Part shown: positions 1-8,539 of the stretch, one piece after another
Position numbering within the stretch: the first letter of the stretch is position 1
Layout: the number at the start of each line of letters is the position of its first letter
Origin: Leucobacter sp042726155
GTDB lineage: Bacteria; Actinomycetota; Actinomycetes; Actinomycetales; Microbacteriaceae
Length of the DNA: 64,000 nucleotides
Direction of reading: 5' to 3'
NCBI RefSeq assembly: GCF_042726155.1
Contig: NZ_JBHXHV010000001.1
Coordinates: forward strand, 1,240,001-1,304,000
Notes under the pieces: generated by a model
Databases searched by the model: none
What the model was told of the DNA's origin: nothing
What the model saw: the letters and a program-made list of their open reading frames with translations, nothing else
Translations under genes and position numbers: made by a program

Positions 1-7
1 GGGTCAC

Positions 8-862
8 ATGATCGACGAACAATCTGCGTGGAAGCGGTTCTGGAATCGCGGCGGGTGGTGGCGAGCATTGTTACTCACAGCCACGTACTGGGGCGTCTAC
101 GAGCTCATCGGGCTCGGCACGAGCACAGTGTTTGCCGAGTTCATTGATGCTGGCGATCCTTTAGGTACGCCGCAGAGCATTTTCTGTGCGGTCGCGCTGC
201 CGATCATGATCGCCTCGCTACTCCTGGTCGCGCTTGCGTGGTCGCTCGGTTGGCTTCGAGAGCTTTTTACCCGACAGCCGGTCAGCGGTCGGCCGTGGAT
301 GTGGTTGGCTGTCGTCCTCGTGATTGCGCCCGTCGTGATTCGACTGTTCGCGACCGGTTGGTCGGCCTGGACGGTGTCGAGCGTGCTGGTACTTCTCTTC
401 GCCGGACTCTGTATCGGATTTGCCGAGGAGCTGCTCACTCGAGGTTTCCTCGTGACCCTCCTCCGGAAGGGTGGATCGGGGGAGCGAACGGTGTTTCTTC
501 TTTCGTCCGCACTGTTCGCGAGCTTGCACGCCGGAAACGCGGTTACCGGGCAGCCCCTCGCAACAGTGGCTGCCACGGTTGCGTACGCGTTCGGATTCGG
601 CGCAATGATGTATCTCGCGCTCCGTGTCACCGGCCGACTCGCCTGGGTGATTCTGCTTCACGCAGCAACCGATCCGACTACGATCCTTGCGACGGGCGGT
701 ATCGATGGCGTCGGTGCCGCTGCGGGGTCAGATCACTTGAACCAGCTAGCAGGGCTGTTCAGCCTCGTGTACGTGCTGTTCGCGATCGTCGCGGTGTTTT
801 TGGTGAAGCGGTCGGAGCGGTGGTCTCCGGATGGACTGAATGCGATCGAGCGCACGGCCTGA
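8..862 (+). CDS. CPBP family intramembrane protease
   Basis: A 284-residue polytopic membrane protein with about seven hydrophobic segments. It carries the CAAX protease/bacteriocin-processing (CPBP, ABI) motifs: the glutamate pair E140-E141 followed by R145, a histidine at H174 in an ASLHAGN context, and a second one at H218 in HAATDPT. In this family these residues form an intramembrane glutamic or metal-type protease site; the bacterial substrates are usually unknown. The ATG lies 7 bases from the window edge, so the ribosome-binding region cannot be judged and the upstream neighbour is unseen. It is convergent with the following regulator, and the two share a hairpin terminator. Confidence 0.88.
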   Translation: MIDEQSAWKRFWNRGGWWRALLLTATYWGVYELIGLGTSTVFAEFIDAGDPLGTPQSIFCAVALPIMIASLLLVALAWSLGWLRELFTRQPVSGRPWMWLAVVLVIAPVVIRLFATGWSAWTVSSVLVLLFAGLCIGFAEELLTRGFLVTLLRKGGSGERTVFLLSSALFASLHAGNAVTGQPLATVAATVAYAFGFGAMMYLALRVTGRLAWVILLHAATDPTTILATGGIDGVGAAAGSDHLNQLAGLFSLVYVLFAIVAVFLVKRSERWSPDGLNAIERTA

Positions 863-887
863 GCCTCCGGGCCCTGTAGGGCCCGCG

Positions 888-928
888 CCGGAAAAGTCAG
901 AAGCGGCGCTTCTGCCCTAATTTTCCGG
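888..928. terminator. bidirectional hairpin terminator
   Basis: The inverted repeat CCGGAAAA (888-895) / TTTTCCGG (921-928) encloses a second hairpin, AGAAGCGGCGCTTCT (899-913). It sits between the convergent ends of the CPBP gene and the ramB-like gene, and it overlaps the last codons of the latter. Each strand ends its stem in a run of T, which suits termination from both sides. A further GGGCCC/GGGCCC stem lies at 869-884. Confidence 0.6.
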
Positions 929-2395
929 CGCATGCTTCGCTAGGAACTGGTACATTTCAGTGTCGTCGACGCCCGGGAAGGTGCCGGTCGGGAGGGGTGA
1001 GAGCACGTGTGCGTGCATGCGCGCACTCGGCCACGCCTTGCCAGCCCAACGGGTCAGCAGCTCCGGGCGCGGCGTGCGGCAGCACGCCGGATCCGGACAC
1101 GTCGAGACCTGACGCTCGGTCGTATCGCGGCCGCGAAACCACTTTGCGTCGTCGAACGCGACCCCACAGGCAATAGCGAACGGGCCGAGTTCGGCGTCGC
1201 CGCTCTGCACGCTCGACCAGAAGGTGCCAGCCGGGGTGTCGGTGTACTGGTAGAACTCACTCGTGCGGTTGGTGCGACTGAACGCGGTGCGCCCGCCCCA
1301 CTTGTGGCAGAGCACCTCGCCCTCGATCGAGCCTGAATCGTCGGCGGGATAGGGAAGGCCGTCGTTCTGGTACCCGCGCACGATCGCCCCGGCGCCATCG
1401 GCCCGGTAGTGGTGTGCGCGCAGGCCGAGATGCTGGGTTGCGAGGTTCGTGAAGCGGTGCGAGGCAGCCTCGTGCGTGACCCCGAACGCGTCTCTGAAGT
1501 CTTCAATCGCGAGATTTCGGTTCCGCTTTGCCTGCTGCAGAAAATCAACGGCGCCGGCCTCGGGGATGAGGCACGCGGCGGCAAAATAATTAATCTGGAG
1601 CCGCTGCTGGAGAAATTCGGCATAACTTGCTGGCTCGGAGTGACCGAGCACTCGGTGTGCCATTGCCTGCAGCGCGAGCGAACGCAGGCCGTGCCCGCCG
1701 GGGATCGACGCGGGCGGCAAATAGATGCGGCCATTTTCGAGATCGGTGATGCTTCGCGTGTTCGAGGGCAGGTCGTCGACGAAGATGAGGTCGAATCCGA
1801 GCATTTCGGCGAGCATCGCAACTTGGCGGTGCGTTACGGCACCCGTTGAGTGGCCGATGCGTCGCATGAGGTCGGAGGCCACGAGCTCGATGTCGTGGAT
1901 GTAATTGTCGCGCTCCTGCATCTGCAGGCGGATCGCCGTGTTCGCGCGCCTCGCCTCTTCCGAGGTCGTCGCCGCAGCGCGGGATCGCCGGGCCAGTTCC
2001 CGATGCAGGCCAACGAGCGCCTCAAGCGTGTCGTCGGGAAGCGTGCGCGGAGTGCGCACGTAGGGGAGCCCGAGACGCGAGTAGGTGGGCGACGACTGTG
2101 CGCGTTCGAGTTCGACCTCCCACGTGCTGCGGCGATCCGGCGCCTCGCGTTTGAGCAGCTCCGCGACTTCGATGCCGAGCTCCCGGGAGATGTTCTGGAG
2201 CAGCCCGAGCCGCGGCTCGCGGCGTCCATTCTCTACGAGCGACAGCTGACTCGCGACGACGCCGACGCGCTCTCCGAGCGTCTCGAGAGTCAGCCCCGCC
2301 CGCGTTCTGAAGTGACGCAGCCTCTTACCGAGAATCAGGCGATCAAGTTCTGCCTCGTCGAATCCGGCGGTTGTGGGAAGCGGTTCAGAGCTCAT
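917..2395 (-). CDS. ramB: RamB-like XRE regulator with ImmA/IrrE domain
   Basis: Predicted 492 residues. The N-terminal XRE helix-turn-helix spans about residues 25-80. A central ImmA/IrrE (M78) domain has the degenerate motif AHRVLGH at 246-252, lacking the catalytic Glu, so it is unlikely to be an active protease. The C-terminal DUF2083-type region contains a Cys cluster (CPDPACC). This architecture is that of RamB/PrpR short-chain acyl regulators of acetate and propionate metabolism. I chose ATG 2395 rather than the upstream TTG because TATAGT (2407-2402, minus strand) precedes it by 6 nt, a leaderless arrangement. Divergent placement beside pckG suggests control of gluconeogenesis from acetate; that link is inference. 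Confidence 0.82.
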   Translation of the reverse strand: MSSEPLPTTAGFDEAELDRLILGKRLRHFRTRAGLTLETLGERVGVVASQLSLVENGRREPRLGLLQNISRELGIEVAELLKREAPDRRSTWEVELERAQSSPTYSRLGLPYVRTPRTLPDDTLEALVGLHRELARRSRAAATTSEEARRANTAIRLQMQERDNYIHDIELVASDLMRRIGHSTGAVTHRQVAMLAEMLGFDLIFVDDLPSNTRSITDLENGRIYLPPASIPGGHGLRSLALQAMAHRVLGHSEPASYAEFLQQRLQINYFAAACLIPEAGAVDFLQQAKRNRNLAIEDFRDAFGVTHEAASHRFTNLATQHLGLRAHHYRADGAGAIVRGYQNDGLPYPADDSGSIEGEVLCHKWGGRTAFSRTNRTSEFYQYTDTPAGTFWSSVQSGDAELGPFAIACGVAFDDAKWFRGRDTTERQVSTCPDPACCRTPRPELLTRWAGKAWPSARMHAHVLSPLPTGTFPGVDDTEMYQFLAKHAPEN

Positions 2396-2398
2396 CTC

Positions 2399-2413
2399 TT
2401 GACTATATGTCAA
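2399..2413. promoter_or_regulatory. palindromic operator over ramB promoter
   Basis: TTGACTATATGTCAA is an inverted repeat with perfect 5-base arms (TTGAC/GTCAA) and a near-symmetrical TATAT centre. On the minus strand it contains the TATAGT -10 of the ramB-like gene, ending just before the ATG. The position fits an autoregulatory site. The regulator that binds it is not shown by sequence alone. Confidence 0.45.
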
Positions 2414-2522
2414 AAAGGGCGGAATTTTCTTCCCGAAATGGTGAATGGGAGGTGAATGGGGCTCTCAGAATGGAGATGTAGCCGGATTTCGCGCCGGCAG
2501 CGTCACATCCGAGGAGAACGTC

Positions 2523-4373
2523 ATGGGCCTGAGCCAGACCATCGAGACCGAGATCACCATCGCCGACATCGTGCGCGCCGATGCGACCACGACCAACGAA
2601 GAAGTGCTGCAGTGGGTGACAGAAGTCGCCGAGCTGACGCAGCCGAACGAGGTGGTGTGGTGCGACGGCTCGCAAGACGAGTGGAACCGCATCACCTCCG
2701 AGATGGTGGAGGCGGGCTCGCTGATCCCGCTCAACAAGAATCTGCGGCCAGGTAGCTTCCTCGCTCGTTCGAATCCCGACGATGTTGCGCGCGTCGAGGA
2801 TCGCACGTTCATCTGCTCGGTAGACGAGTCTGACGCCGGCCCGACGAACAACTGGGTCGCGCCCGACGCGATGAAGGCGGAACTGAACCCCTACTTCTCG
2901 GGCTCGATGCGCGGTCGCACGATGTACGTCGTGCCGTTCTCGATGGGCCCGGTCGGCGGTGCCATCACGCAGCTCGGGATCGAAATCACCGATTCGCCGT
3001 ACGCTGTGCTCAACATGCGCATCATGACCCGCATGGGCCAGACCGCGCTCGACGGCATTCTGCCCGGCGGCGAGTGGGTGCGCACCGTGCACTCGATCGG
3101 CGCGCCGCTCGAGCCCGGCCAGGAGGACGTCGCCTGGCCCTGCAACGAGACGAAGTACATCACGCACTTCCCCGAGACGCTCGAGGTGTGGTCGTACGGT
3201 TCGGGTTACGGTGGAAACGCGCTGCTCTCAAAGAAGTGCTTCGCGCTGCGCATCGCAAGCGTCATGGGCCGCAACGAGGGATGGCTCGCCGAGCACATGC
3301 TGCTGCTCAAGCTGACGAACACCGAACTCGGCAAGTCGTACCACCTGTCGGCGGCGTTCCCGTCAGCCTGCGGCAAGACGAACCTCGCGATGCTCCAGCC
3401 CACGATCCCCGGCTGGAAGGTCGAGACGATCGGCGACGATATCGCGTGGCTGCGCCCCGGAACCGATGGCCGCCTCTACGCGATCAACCCCGAGGCCGGT
3501 TTCTTCGGCGTGGCTCCCGGCACCGGCGAGTCGACCAACCCCGTCGCTGTCGAGACGCTCTGGGGCAACACGATCTTCACGAACGTCGCACTCACCGACG
3601 ATGGCGACGTGTGGTGGGAGGGCAAGACCGATTCGGTGCCCGCTCACCTCATCGACTGGGAGGGCAACGACTGGACCCCCGACAGCGATCGCGTCGCGGC
3701 ACACCCGAACTCGCGCTTCACGGTGCCGATTCAGCAGACTCCTACTCTTGCGCAGGAGTGGTACGAGCAGAACGGCGTGCCGCTCGACGCGATCCTCTTC
3801 GGCGGCCGCCGCGCCACGAACGTGCCGCTCGTAGCGAAGTCGCTCTCGTGGGAGCACGGCGTCTTCGTGGGCGCGACTATCTCGTCTGAGAAGACCGCTG
3901 CCCAGGAGGGCACCGTCGGCGAGCTGCGCCGCGATCCCTTCGCGATGCTGCCGTTCTGCGGGTACAACATGGCCGACTACTGGGGCCACTGGCTCGAGAT
4001 GGGCGAGGAACTCGGCGAGAACGCTCCCGAGATCTTCCAGGTCAACTGGTTCCGCAAGGGTGCCGATGGCCGCTTCCTGTGGCCCGGATTCGGCGAGAAC
4101 TCGCGCGTGATCGACTGGATCATCCGCAGTGTCGAGGGCTCCGTGCAGGGTCGCGAGACCGCGGTCGGCACGATCCCCGCGGCCGGCGAGCTCAACCTCG
4201 ATGGCATCAACGTGCCCGATGCTGACCTCGAAGAGCTGTTCTCGATCGATCCGTCGTCGTGGCTCGCCGAGGCCGATCTGACCGAGGAGTTCTTCGCCCA
4301 GTTCGGCGATCGCCTCCCGGCAGCGCTCTCCGCGCAGCTCGAGGGTCTGCGCGCGCGCCTCGGCGCCGCGTAA
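2523..4373 (+). CDS. pckG: phosphoenolpyruvate carboxykinase (GTP)
   Basis: Predicted 616 residues, the usual size of GTP-dependent PEP carboxykinases. It converts oxaloacetate plus GTP to PEP, CO2 and GDP in the cytosol, the entry step of gluconeogenesis. The diagnostic P-loop FPSACGKTN starts at residue 279, and the FGGRR and GFFGVAPGTG segments of the family are present. The start at 2523 is set by GAGGAG at 2511-2516; an open frame continues upstream to 2445 but has no supporting signal. It is divergent from the ramB-like regulator with a 127-base intergenic region and is followed by a strong hairpin terminator, so it is probably monocistronic. Confidence 0.97.
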   Translation: MGLSQTIETEITIADIVRADATTTNEEVLQWVTEVAELTQPNEVVWCDGSQDEWNRITSEMVEAGSLIPLNKNLRPGSFLARSNPDDVARVEDRTFICSVDESDAGPTNNWVAPDAMKAELNPYFSGSMRGRTMYVVPFSMGPVGGAITQLGIEITDSPYAVLNMRIMTRMGQTALDGILPGGEWVRTVHSIGAPLEPGQEDVAWPCNETKYITHFPETLEVWSYGSGYGGNALLSKKCFALRIASVMGRNEGWLAEHMLLLKLTNTELGKSYHLSAAFPSACGKTNLAMLQPTIPGWKVETIGDDIAWLRPGTDGRLYAINPEAGFFGVAPGTGESTNPVAVETLWGNTIFTNVALTDDGDVWWEGKTDSVPAHLIDWEGNDWTPDSDRVAAHPNSRFTVPIQQTPTLAQEWYEQNGVPLDAILFGGRRATNVPLVAKSLSWEHGVFVGATISSEKTAAQEGTVGELRRDPFAMLPFCGYNMADYWGHWLEMGEELGENAPEIFQVNWFRKGADGRFLWPGFGENSRVIDWIIRSVEGSVQGRETAVGTIPAAGELNLDGINVPDADLEELFSIDPSSWLAEADLTEEFFAQFGDRLPAALSAQLEGLRARLGAA

Positions 4374-4421
4374 CTCGCCAGCACTCGGCGCCGGTGACTT
4401 CGGCGCCCCCTAGACCGTAGG

Positions 4422-4447
4422 CCCCGCCGTTCTGCCCAATGGCGGGG
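4422..4447 (+). terminator. intrinsic terminator after pckG
   Basis: CCCCGCC (4422-4428), a 12-nt loop and GGCGGGG (4441-4447), followed by CTTACTCTTTCT, lie about 50 bases after the pckG stop. Confidence 0.7.
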
Positions 4448-4530
4448 CTTACTCTTTCTATGCTCACTCCGACGCCGGGCGTGAGTTCCGCACAATACCC
4501 CGCTCGCAATCTGCGAGAATCGAAGACAGA

Positions 4531-4604
4531 CCCCCCATAGCCCAACTGGCAGAGGCAGCCGACTTAAAATCAGTACAGTCAGGGTTCGAATCCCTGTGGG
4601 GGGA
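4531..4604 (+). tRNA. tRNA-like gene, anticodon UAA, class I fold
   Basis: A 74-nt cloverleaf. The acceptor stem is CCCCCCA (4531-4537) with TGGGGGG (4597-4603) and discriminator A4604. The T arm is CAGGG-TTCGAAT-CCCTG (4580-4596). The anticodon loop CTTAAAA (4563-4569) gives anticodon TAA, which reads the leucine codon UUA. The variable loop is only 5 nt, whereas bacterial tRNA-Leu normally has a long class II arm. The anticodon stem has a C-A mismatch (C4560-A4572), position 13 is unpaired, and CCA is not encoded. It may be a functional unusual tRNA, a decayed copy or an integration-site relic. Confidence 0.75.
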
Positions 4605-4787
4605 CAAGAAATACCAGTTCAGACGTATTCTACGTACCTGGCGGTAGCGTCCCAATTCGCCCAAGTCACCGGTTACTCGGCGCTATTCTTCGCAACGCAC
4701 GACCCCGCCAACAGTCGGTACCGGAGTGCCTCCAATATAGGACCCGAGGATGATGTGATCAGGTGTGGGCTCCCGGAGGATGACGTC

Positions 4788-5414
4788 ATGCTCACAGCTA
4801 CGCACAGTCGCCCCATACTCCCGCTCTTGGCTGCGTTTCTCATTGCTCTCGTGACGGTCCTGCTTCCGGGGATCAACGGAAGTGTGAGTGTCGCGGTGAC
4901 GCGAATGATGGGAGCCGCTGGATTTGAGATTCCTGGCGCCCGCTACCTTTCAGACGCTGCGCTCGTGCTGCTCGCAGTCGGTGTCGCAGTAGCGATGATG
5001 TGGTCCTGGCGGGCGCGTCCTCATGCCCGCGCCGTTGTCGCCGCGACCGCGATCGGAGTGGTGCTCGCGTACGGAATGAGTGAGCTGGCCAAGCTGGTTT
5101 TTCAGCAGGCTCGTCCGTGCACTGTGTGGCCCGGCGTCGGTGAGTGCGATGCATCCGACTATTCGTTTCCCTCGAATCACGCGACGCTCGCCTTCGGCGC
5201 CGTCTGCGTCATCGCCTTCGCCGGAGCAAGGTTATGGACGACCCTCGCTGCGATTGTCGTTGCCGTGTTCGTTGCAGCCGGGAGGCTCCTCGAAGGCGCC
5301 CACTACCTCCACGACGTTGCTGCGGCGGCGCTACTCGGCATCTTCATGCCGGTTCTGCTCGGCGTGGCGAAGCGGGCCTGGCACCGAAAACGCCACCACC
5401 ACCCTACAAATTGA
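4788..5414 (+). CDS. PAP2 family phosphatase
   Basis: Predicted 208 residues with about five or six membrane spans. The three motifs of PAP2/undecaprenyl-diphosphatase enzymes are present: K102...RP110, SFPSNH (126-131) and the third block ending AHYLHD (171-176). Such enzymes dephosphorylate lipid or polyprenyl phosphates on the outer membrane face. The Arg and His of motif 3 are recognisable, although the usual SR opening is GR. I placed the start at ATG 4788 because GGAGGA (4775-4780) precedes it. An in-frame extension to 4596 would overlap the tRNA and is rejected. Its end overlaps the convergent zinc-ribbon gene by 11 bases. Confidence 0.85.
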   Translation: MLTATHSRPILPLLAAFLIALVTVLLPGINGSVSVAVTRMMGAAGFEIPGARYLSDAALVLLAVGVAVAMMWSWRARPHARAVVAATAIGVVLAYGMSELAKLVFQQARPCTVWPGVGECDASDYSFPSNHATLAFGAVCVIAFAGARLWTTLAAIVVAVFVAAGRLLEGAHYLHDVAAAALLGIFMPVLLGVAKRAWHRKRHHHPTN

Positions 5415-6069
5415 ACCGCTTCGCGAGTTCGTGGCGGATTTCGCTTCCTCGGGCGAGCTGCAGCACGCTCAGTGCGACGGCGCTCAGCACGATGCAGATC
5501 CAGGACGCCCACGGGTTGGTGACCCAGTCGAAGACGAGGAAGACGATGGGGGAGAGGCCGAGCACGACGGTCAGCCCGCTGTAGACGATGTGCTCGCCAA
5601 CCTCGACGCGCATCACCTGCACTGAGATGAGCAGCGCGATGATCGCTGACGCGCAGACGAGGGGCACGGCGTAGGTGAGCGACCAGTCGTGCCAGCCGCT
5701 GAGGTAGTCCCAGTAGACGCACACGAGGCTGATGAGCGTGACGAGGTAGACGGTGCCTTTCGCGACGTTTCGGCGCTTGCGCACGGCCATGAGCACGACG
5801 AGCCACATCGCCGTGACGCCGAGCCACACCGAGCGCCACACTCCGATGCCGCTGACATCGCGCGTGAAAAAGAGCTGGATGAGAAACGATGCCACGATCA
5901 CCGCGACTGACACGAGAAAGAGGGTCTTCAGTACGCGTCGTCGTGAGAATGTGAGCGGGACTGCCGGGATCGGGCTCGGCGTTGCGTCACCAGTGACGCC
6001 CTCTCCACAAAGGGGGCACGCAGCCCACCGGCCCTCGATGTCGGCCGCGCAGGCGGTACACCGGCTCAC
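5404..6069 (-). CDS. zinc-ribbon membrane protein (DUF6320-like)
   Basis: 221 residues. The N-terminal zinc ribbon has C4-x2-C7 and C18-x2-C21, followed by about six transmembrane helices filling residues 50-205. I recognise it as resembling DUF6320 proteins, which have no established biochemical function. It is the last gene of a three-gene minus-strand operon: its start codon overlaps the acyltransferase stop by one base. The co-occurrence with an HxxxDG acyltransferase and an HSL-type hydrolase suggests a membrane component of a lipid or polyketide-like ester pathway; that is inference. No signal peptide is visible; the ribbon should face the cytoplasm. Confidence 0.75.
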   Translation of the reverse strand: MSRCTACAADIEGRWAACPLCGEGVTGDATPSPIPAVPLTFSRRRVLKTLFLVSVAVIVASFLIQLFFTRDVSGIGVWRSVWLGVTAMWLVVLMAVRKRRNVAKGTVYLVTLISLVCVYWDYLSGWHDWSLTYAVPLVCASAIIALLISVQVMRVEVGEHIVYSGLTVVLGLSPIVFLVFDWVTNPWASWICIVLSAVALSVLQLARGSEIRHELAKRFNL

Positions 6070-7511
6070 TAGTCGACCTCCGCAAGTTCTGCCTCGGTCG
6101 CTCTGGCCGCGGCCACCGAGACGTCGACGCCGCTGTCGGTGAGCTGCCGCACGAAGTCTCTGACATGATCCGTCTCAATGAACGGCGAGGTGAAACTCAC
6201 GGTCAACAGCCCGTCGTGGGAGATCGCGCAAAACTGCGGGCGCACCGCCGACACGTGAAACAGCATTCGCCCCACCCGCGACTCGGCGGGCTCTGGCAGC
6301 ACGACGCGACCGAGGTTCGAGACCGCGACACTCAACCCCCGGTTGTTACCGCGGTTAATCGCGCGCAGCACCACGTCTTTCAGCACGCGGGGGAAGATAC
6401 GCAGCATCGGGCTCTGCTCGAACCGGATGAACCGTCGCAGCTTCTGGTCAAGCGCCTGCGGTGTCGCCCTCGGGCGAAACTGGGCTTCGAGGCTGCGGCA
6501 CAGGTCACCGAGCTCGTCGGCACCCTCGCCGAAAGTGTGCTCCACGCGCACTGTCGCGAAAAAATTGCGCGCCGAAGTCGACGGGAAGAACTGCCTGAGA
6601 TTGATGGGTACCGATGCTGAGAGAGTTCGGGATCGGCCGAGCGTCCCCGCCGACGTGCGCACGGCCAGGAAGAACAGCGCCGTCAGGTACATCGTGATTG
6701 ACACGTGTTCGGCTCGCGCACGGGCGAGCACCTGGTCAGCCGGCATTGTCAGTTCGACGAGTCGCGGCCGGTTATCGGGGGTGCGAGTGCCGCGCACGCG
6801 ATACACCCGCTTCGGCCGCGCCCGAACCCAACGCGTGACGGTCGAAACTGTGCGGGTGGCCACGTCGGTCGCCGCCGTCGCGGCGGTTGCGAGTGCCCCG
6901 CGCGCGACCGCCGCTTGCGCAACCGTCGCGTCTTCGGCGCCGGCGTTGAAGGAAGCGAGGGGCTCGCTGCCGCGATGAAAATAGTGAACGAAGCTGTCGG
7001 TCGTGAGCTGGTGCGTGTCGGGCCGCTCAGCGCCAACAGCGTGCGGATCCAGGTTGTCGGCGGACGTGCTCGCAAAGTCGTCGGCAGCAGCGCAGCGATC
7101 CGCGCCGAGATACGCCTGAACCAGGTCCGTGAGAAACCACAGCGCGCCGGTGCCGTCTGACAAAGCGTGGAAAATCTCGAGACTGATGCGTCGACGGTGA
7201 TAAATCACCCGGAAGAGCAGATTGCGCCGATCGGCCTTGTACAGCGGAGCGCACGTGTGCAATTGCTCACGCGTCACAGTCGGGCGAAGCGTGCTCTCTT
7301 GCAGGTAGTACCAGAACACCCCGCCGCGCAGCACCGAATGGTAGAGCTTGTAGCGGTCGAACGTGCGGTCGAGCGCCGCCTGCAACAGCTCAGCATCGAC
7401 ATCGGCGTCCATGTCGGCACTGATTCGAAACACCTTGGGATCCGCGTCGCTGCGCGCCGCGAGGAAGATGTTCGAAGCGTTGTCGAGTCGTGCCCACGAT
7501 GCCTGCGTCAT
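6069..7511 (-). CDS. condensation-type acyltransferase
   Basis: 480 residues belonging to the CoA-dependent acyltransferase/condensation superfamily (NRPS condensation, PapA, alcohol acetyltransferase). The catalytic HxxxDG appears as HALSDG at residues 115-120. The later motif resembling the family's DFGWG is not recognisable. Such enzymes transfer an acyl group from CoA or a carrier to a hydroxyl or amine. There is no adenylation or carrier domain nearby, so classical NRPS work is unlikely and a stand-alone O-acyltransferase is more plausible. The start overlaps the hydrolase stop by 4 bases (7508-7511), so translation is probably coupled. The acceptor is unknown. Confidence 0.78.
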   Translation of the reverse strand: MTQASWARLDNASNIFLAARSDADPKVFRISADMDADVDAELLQAALDRTFDRYKLYHSVLRGGVFWYYLQESTLRPTVTREQLHTCAPLYKADRRNLLFRVIYHRRRISLEIFHALSDGTGALWFLTDLVQAYLGADRCAAADDFASTSADNLDPHAVGAERPDTHQLTTDSFVHYFHRGSEPLASFNAGAEDATVAQAAVARGALATAATAATDVATRTVSTVTRWVRARPKRVYRVRGTRTPDNRPRLVELTMPADQVLARARAEHVSITMYLTALFFLAVRTSAGTLGRSRTLSASVPINLRQFFPSTSARNFFATVRVEHTFGEGADELGDLCRSLEAQFRPRATPQALDQKLRRFIRFEQSPMLRIFPRVLKDVVLRAINRGNNRGLSVAVSNLGRVVLPEPAESRVGRMLFHVSAVRPQFCAISHDGLLTVSFTSPFIETDHVRDFVRQLTDSGVDVSVAAARATEAELAEVD

Positions 7512-8500
7512 GTTGCGTCCTCAGCGTCCTTTCCTGGCACGCGCTCGTCGAGAAATTCGTTGATGACGTCGTACGCCTCACGCAGCGACCGCGAGAACCT
7601 CGGCAGTGTGATGAATCCGTGCAGTGCACCGTTCACGCGATGAACGCGCACGCGATTGCCCGCGCGTTCAAGCGCGGCCCCGTACGCCTCACCCTCGTCA
7701 CAGAGCAGATCCAGCTCAGCTGTAATCAGGAGAGTGTCTGGCTGATGCGTGAGGTCTGTCGCCATGAGCGGCGCGACCGTGGGGAGCTTGCGCTGAGCGG
7801 CGTCTGGAACGTACAGGTCGAAATAATCCTGCACCTCGGTATTGGTGAGTCGGTAGTCATCGCCGTGGTTGCGCACTGATGCAAACTCTGAGGTCGCAGG
7901 ATCGTGGTCCCAGTGGGTCACGGGATAGAGCAGGATCTGACGCTTCGCGCCCGCGACGCCCTCGTCGCGCAGCTGCTGCGATACGACCGCGGCGAGGTTA
8001 CCACCCGCGGAGTCGCCGACCAGCACGATCTCGCCGGTCGCCTCGATACCGGCGCGCGTCGGGTCGGCCAGCAGCAGTCGCGCAACTCGCAGACAGTCTT
8101 CGAGGCCGGCGGGGTATGGATGCTCGGGAGCGAGCCGGTAGTCGACTGACGCGACCACGCACCCGGTGAGGTCGGCCATCGTGGCGCACGCCGGGGTGTA
8201 GCTCTCGATGTCGCCGGTGACCCAGCCGCCGCCGTGATAGAACAGCAGCACCTCATCGCGACGCTGTTCACGCGGGTGAAATACGCGAACCGGGATCGGA
8301 TGGTCGCCGTCTGCGGAGATGATTTCGACGTCGAGAGCGTGAAAGCGCGGCCCCGGGAGCACGGCCAGCTGGCGCTGCACCCGACGCACTTTTTCGTAGT
8401 CCTCGCGCATATTCAGGCGCGGGGCGGCGAAATAGCGCATGACTCTCCGCAACAGCCAGTTGACCCGCGAGGGAGGCCGATCCGACCGTTCGATTTCCAT
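7508..8500 (-). CDS. alpha/beta hydrolase, HSL-type esterase
   Basis: 330 residues. The oxyanion-hole motif HGGGW lies at 89-93 and the nucleophile motif GDSAG at 162-166 (Ser164). The acidic residue falls in the ELDLLCDEGEAY region, and the histidine in LHGF near the C-terminus. This is the hormone-sensitive-lipase subgroup of carboxylesterases. I chose ATG 8500 because TACGCT (8512-8507, minus strand) precedes it by exactly 6 nt, a leaderless promoter arrangement; an alternative upstream start at 8524 would fall inside the promoter. It is the first gene of the operon with the acyltransferase and the zinc-ribbon membrane protein, so it may hydrolyse or proofread the ester the partner makes. 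Confidence 0.88.
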   Translation of the reverse strand: MEIERSDRPPSRVNWLLRRVMRYFAAPRLNMREDYEKVRRVQRQLAVLPGPRFHALDVEIISADGDHPIPVRVFHPREQRRDEVLLFYHGGGWVTGDIESYTPACATMADLTGCVVASVDYRLAPEHPYPAGLEDCLRVARLLLADPTRAGIEATGEIVLVGDSAGGNLAAVVSQQLRDEGVAGAKRQILLYPVTHWDHDPATSEFASVRNHGDDYRLTNTEVQDYFDLYVPDAAQRKLPTVAPLMATDLTHQPDTLLITAELDLLCDEGEAYGAALERAGNRVRVHRVNGALHGFITLPRFSRSLREAYDVINEFLDERVPGKDAEDAT

Positions 8501-8539
8501 GGAACCAGCGTATCGGGCGGTCACCGCTAGGGTGATCCC

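Noticed and set aside
4596..4787. N-terminal extension of the PAP2 gene to 4596
   Set aside because: It overlaps the tRNA-like gene and has no Shine-Dalgarno sequence, while ATG 4788 has GGAGGA.
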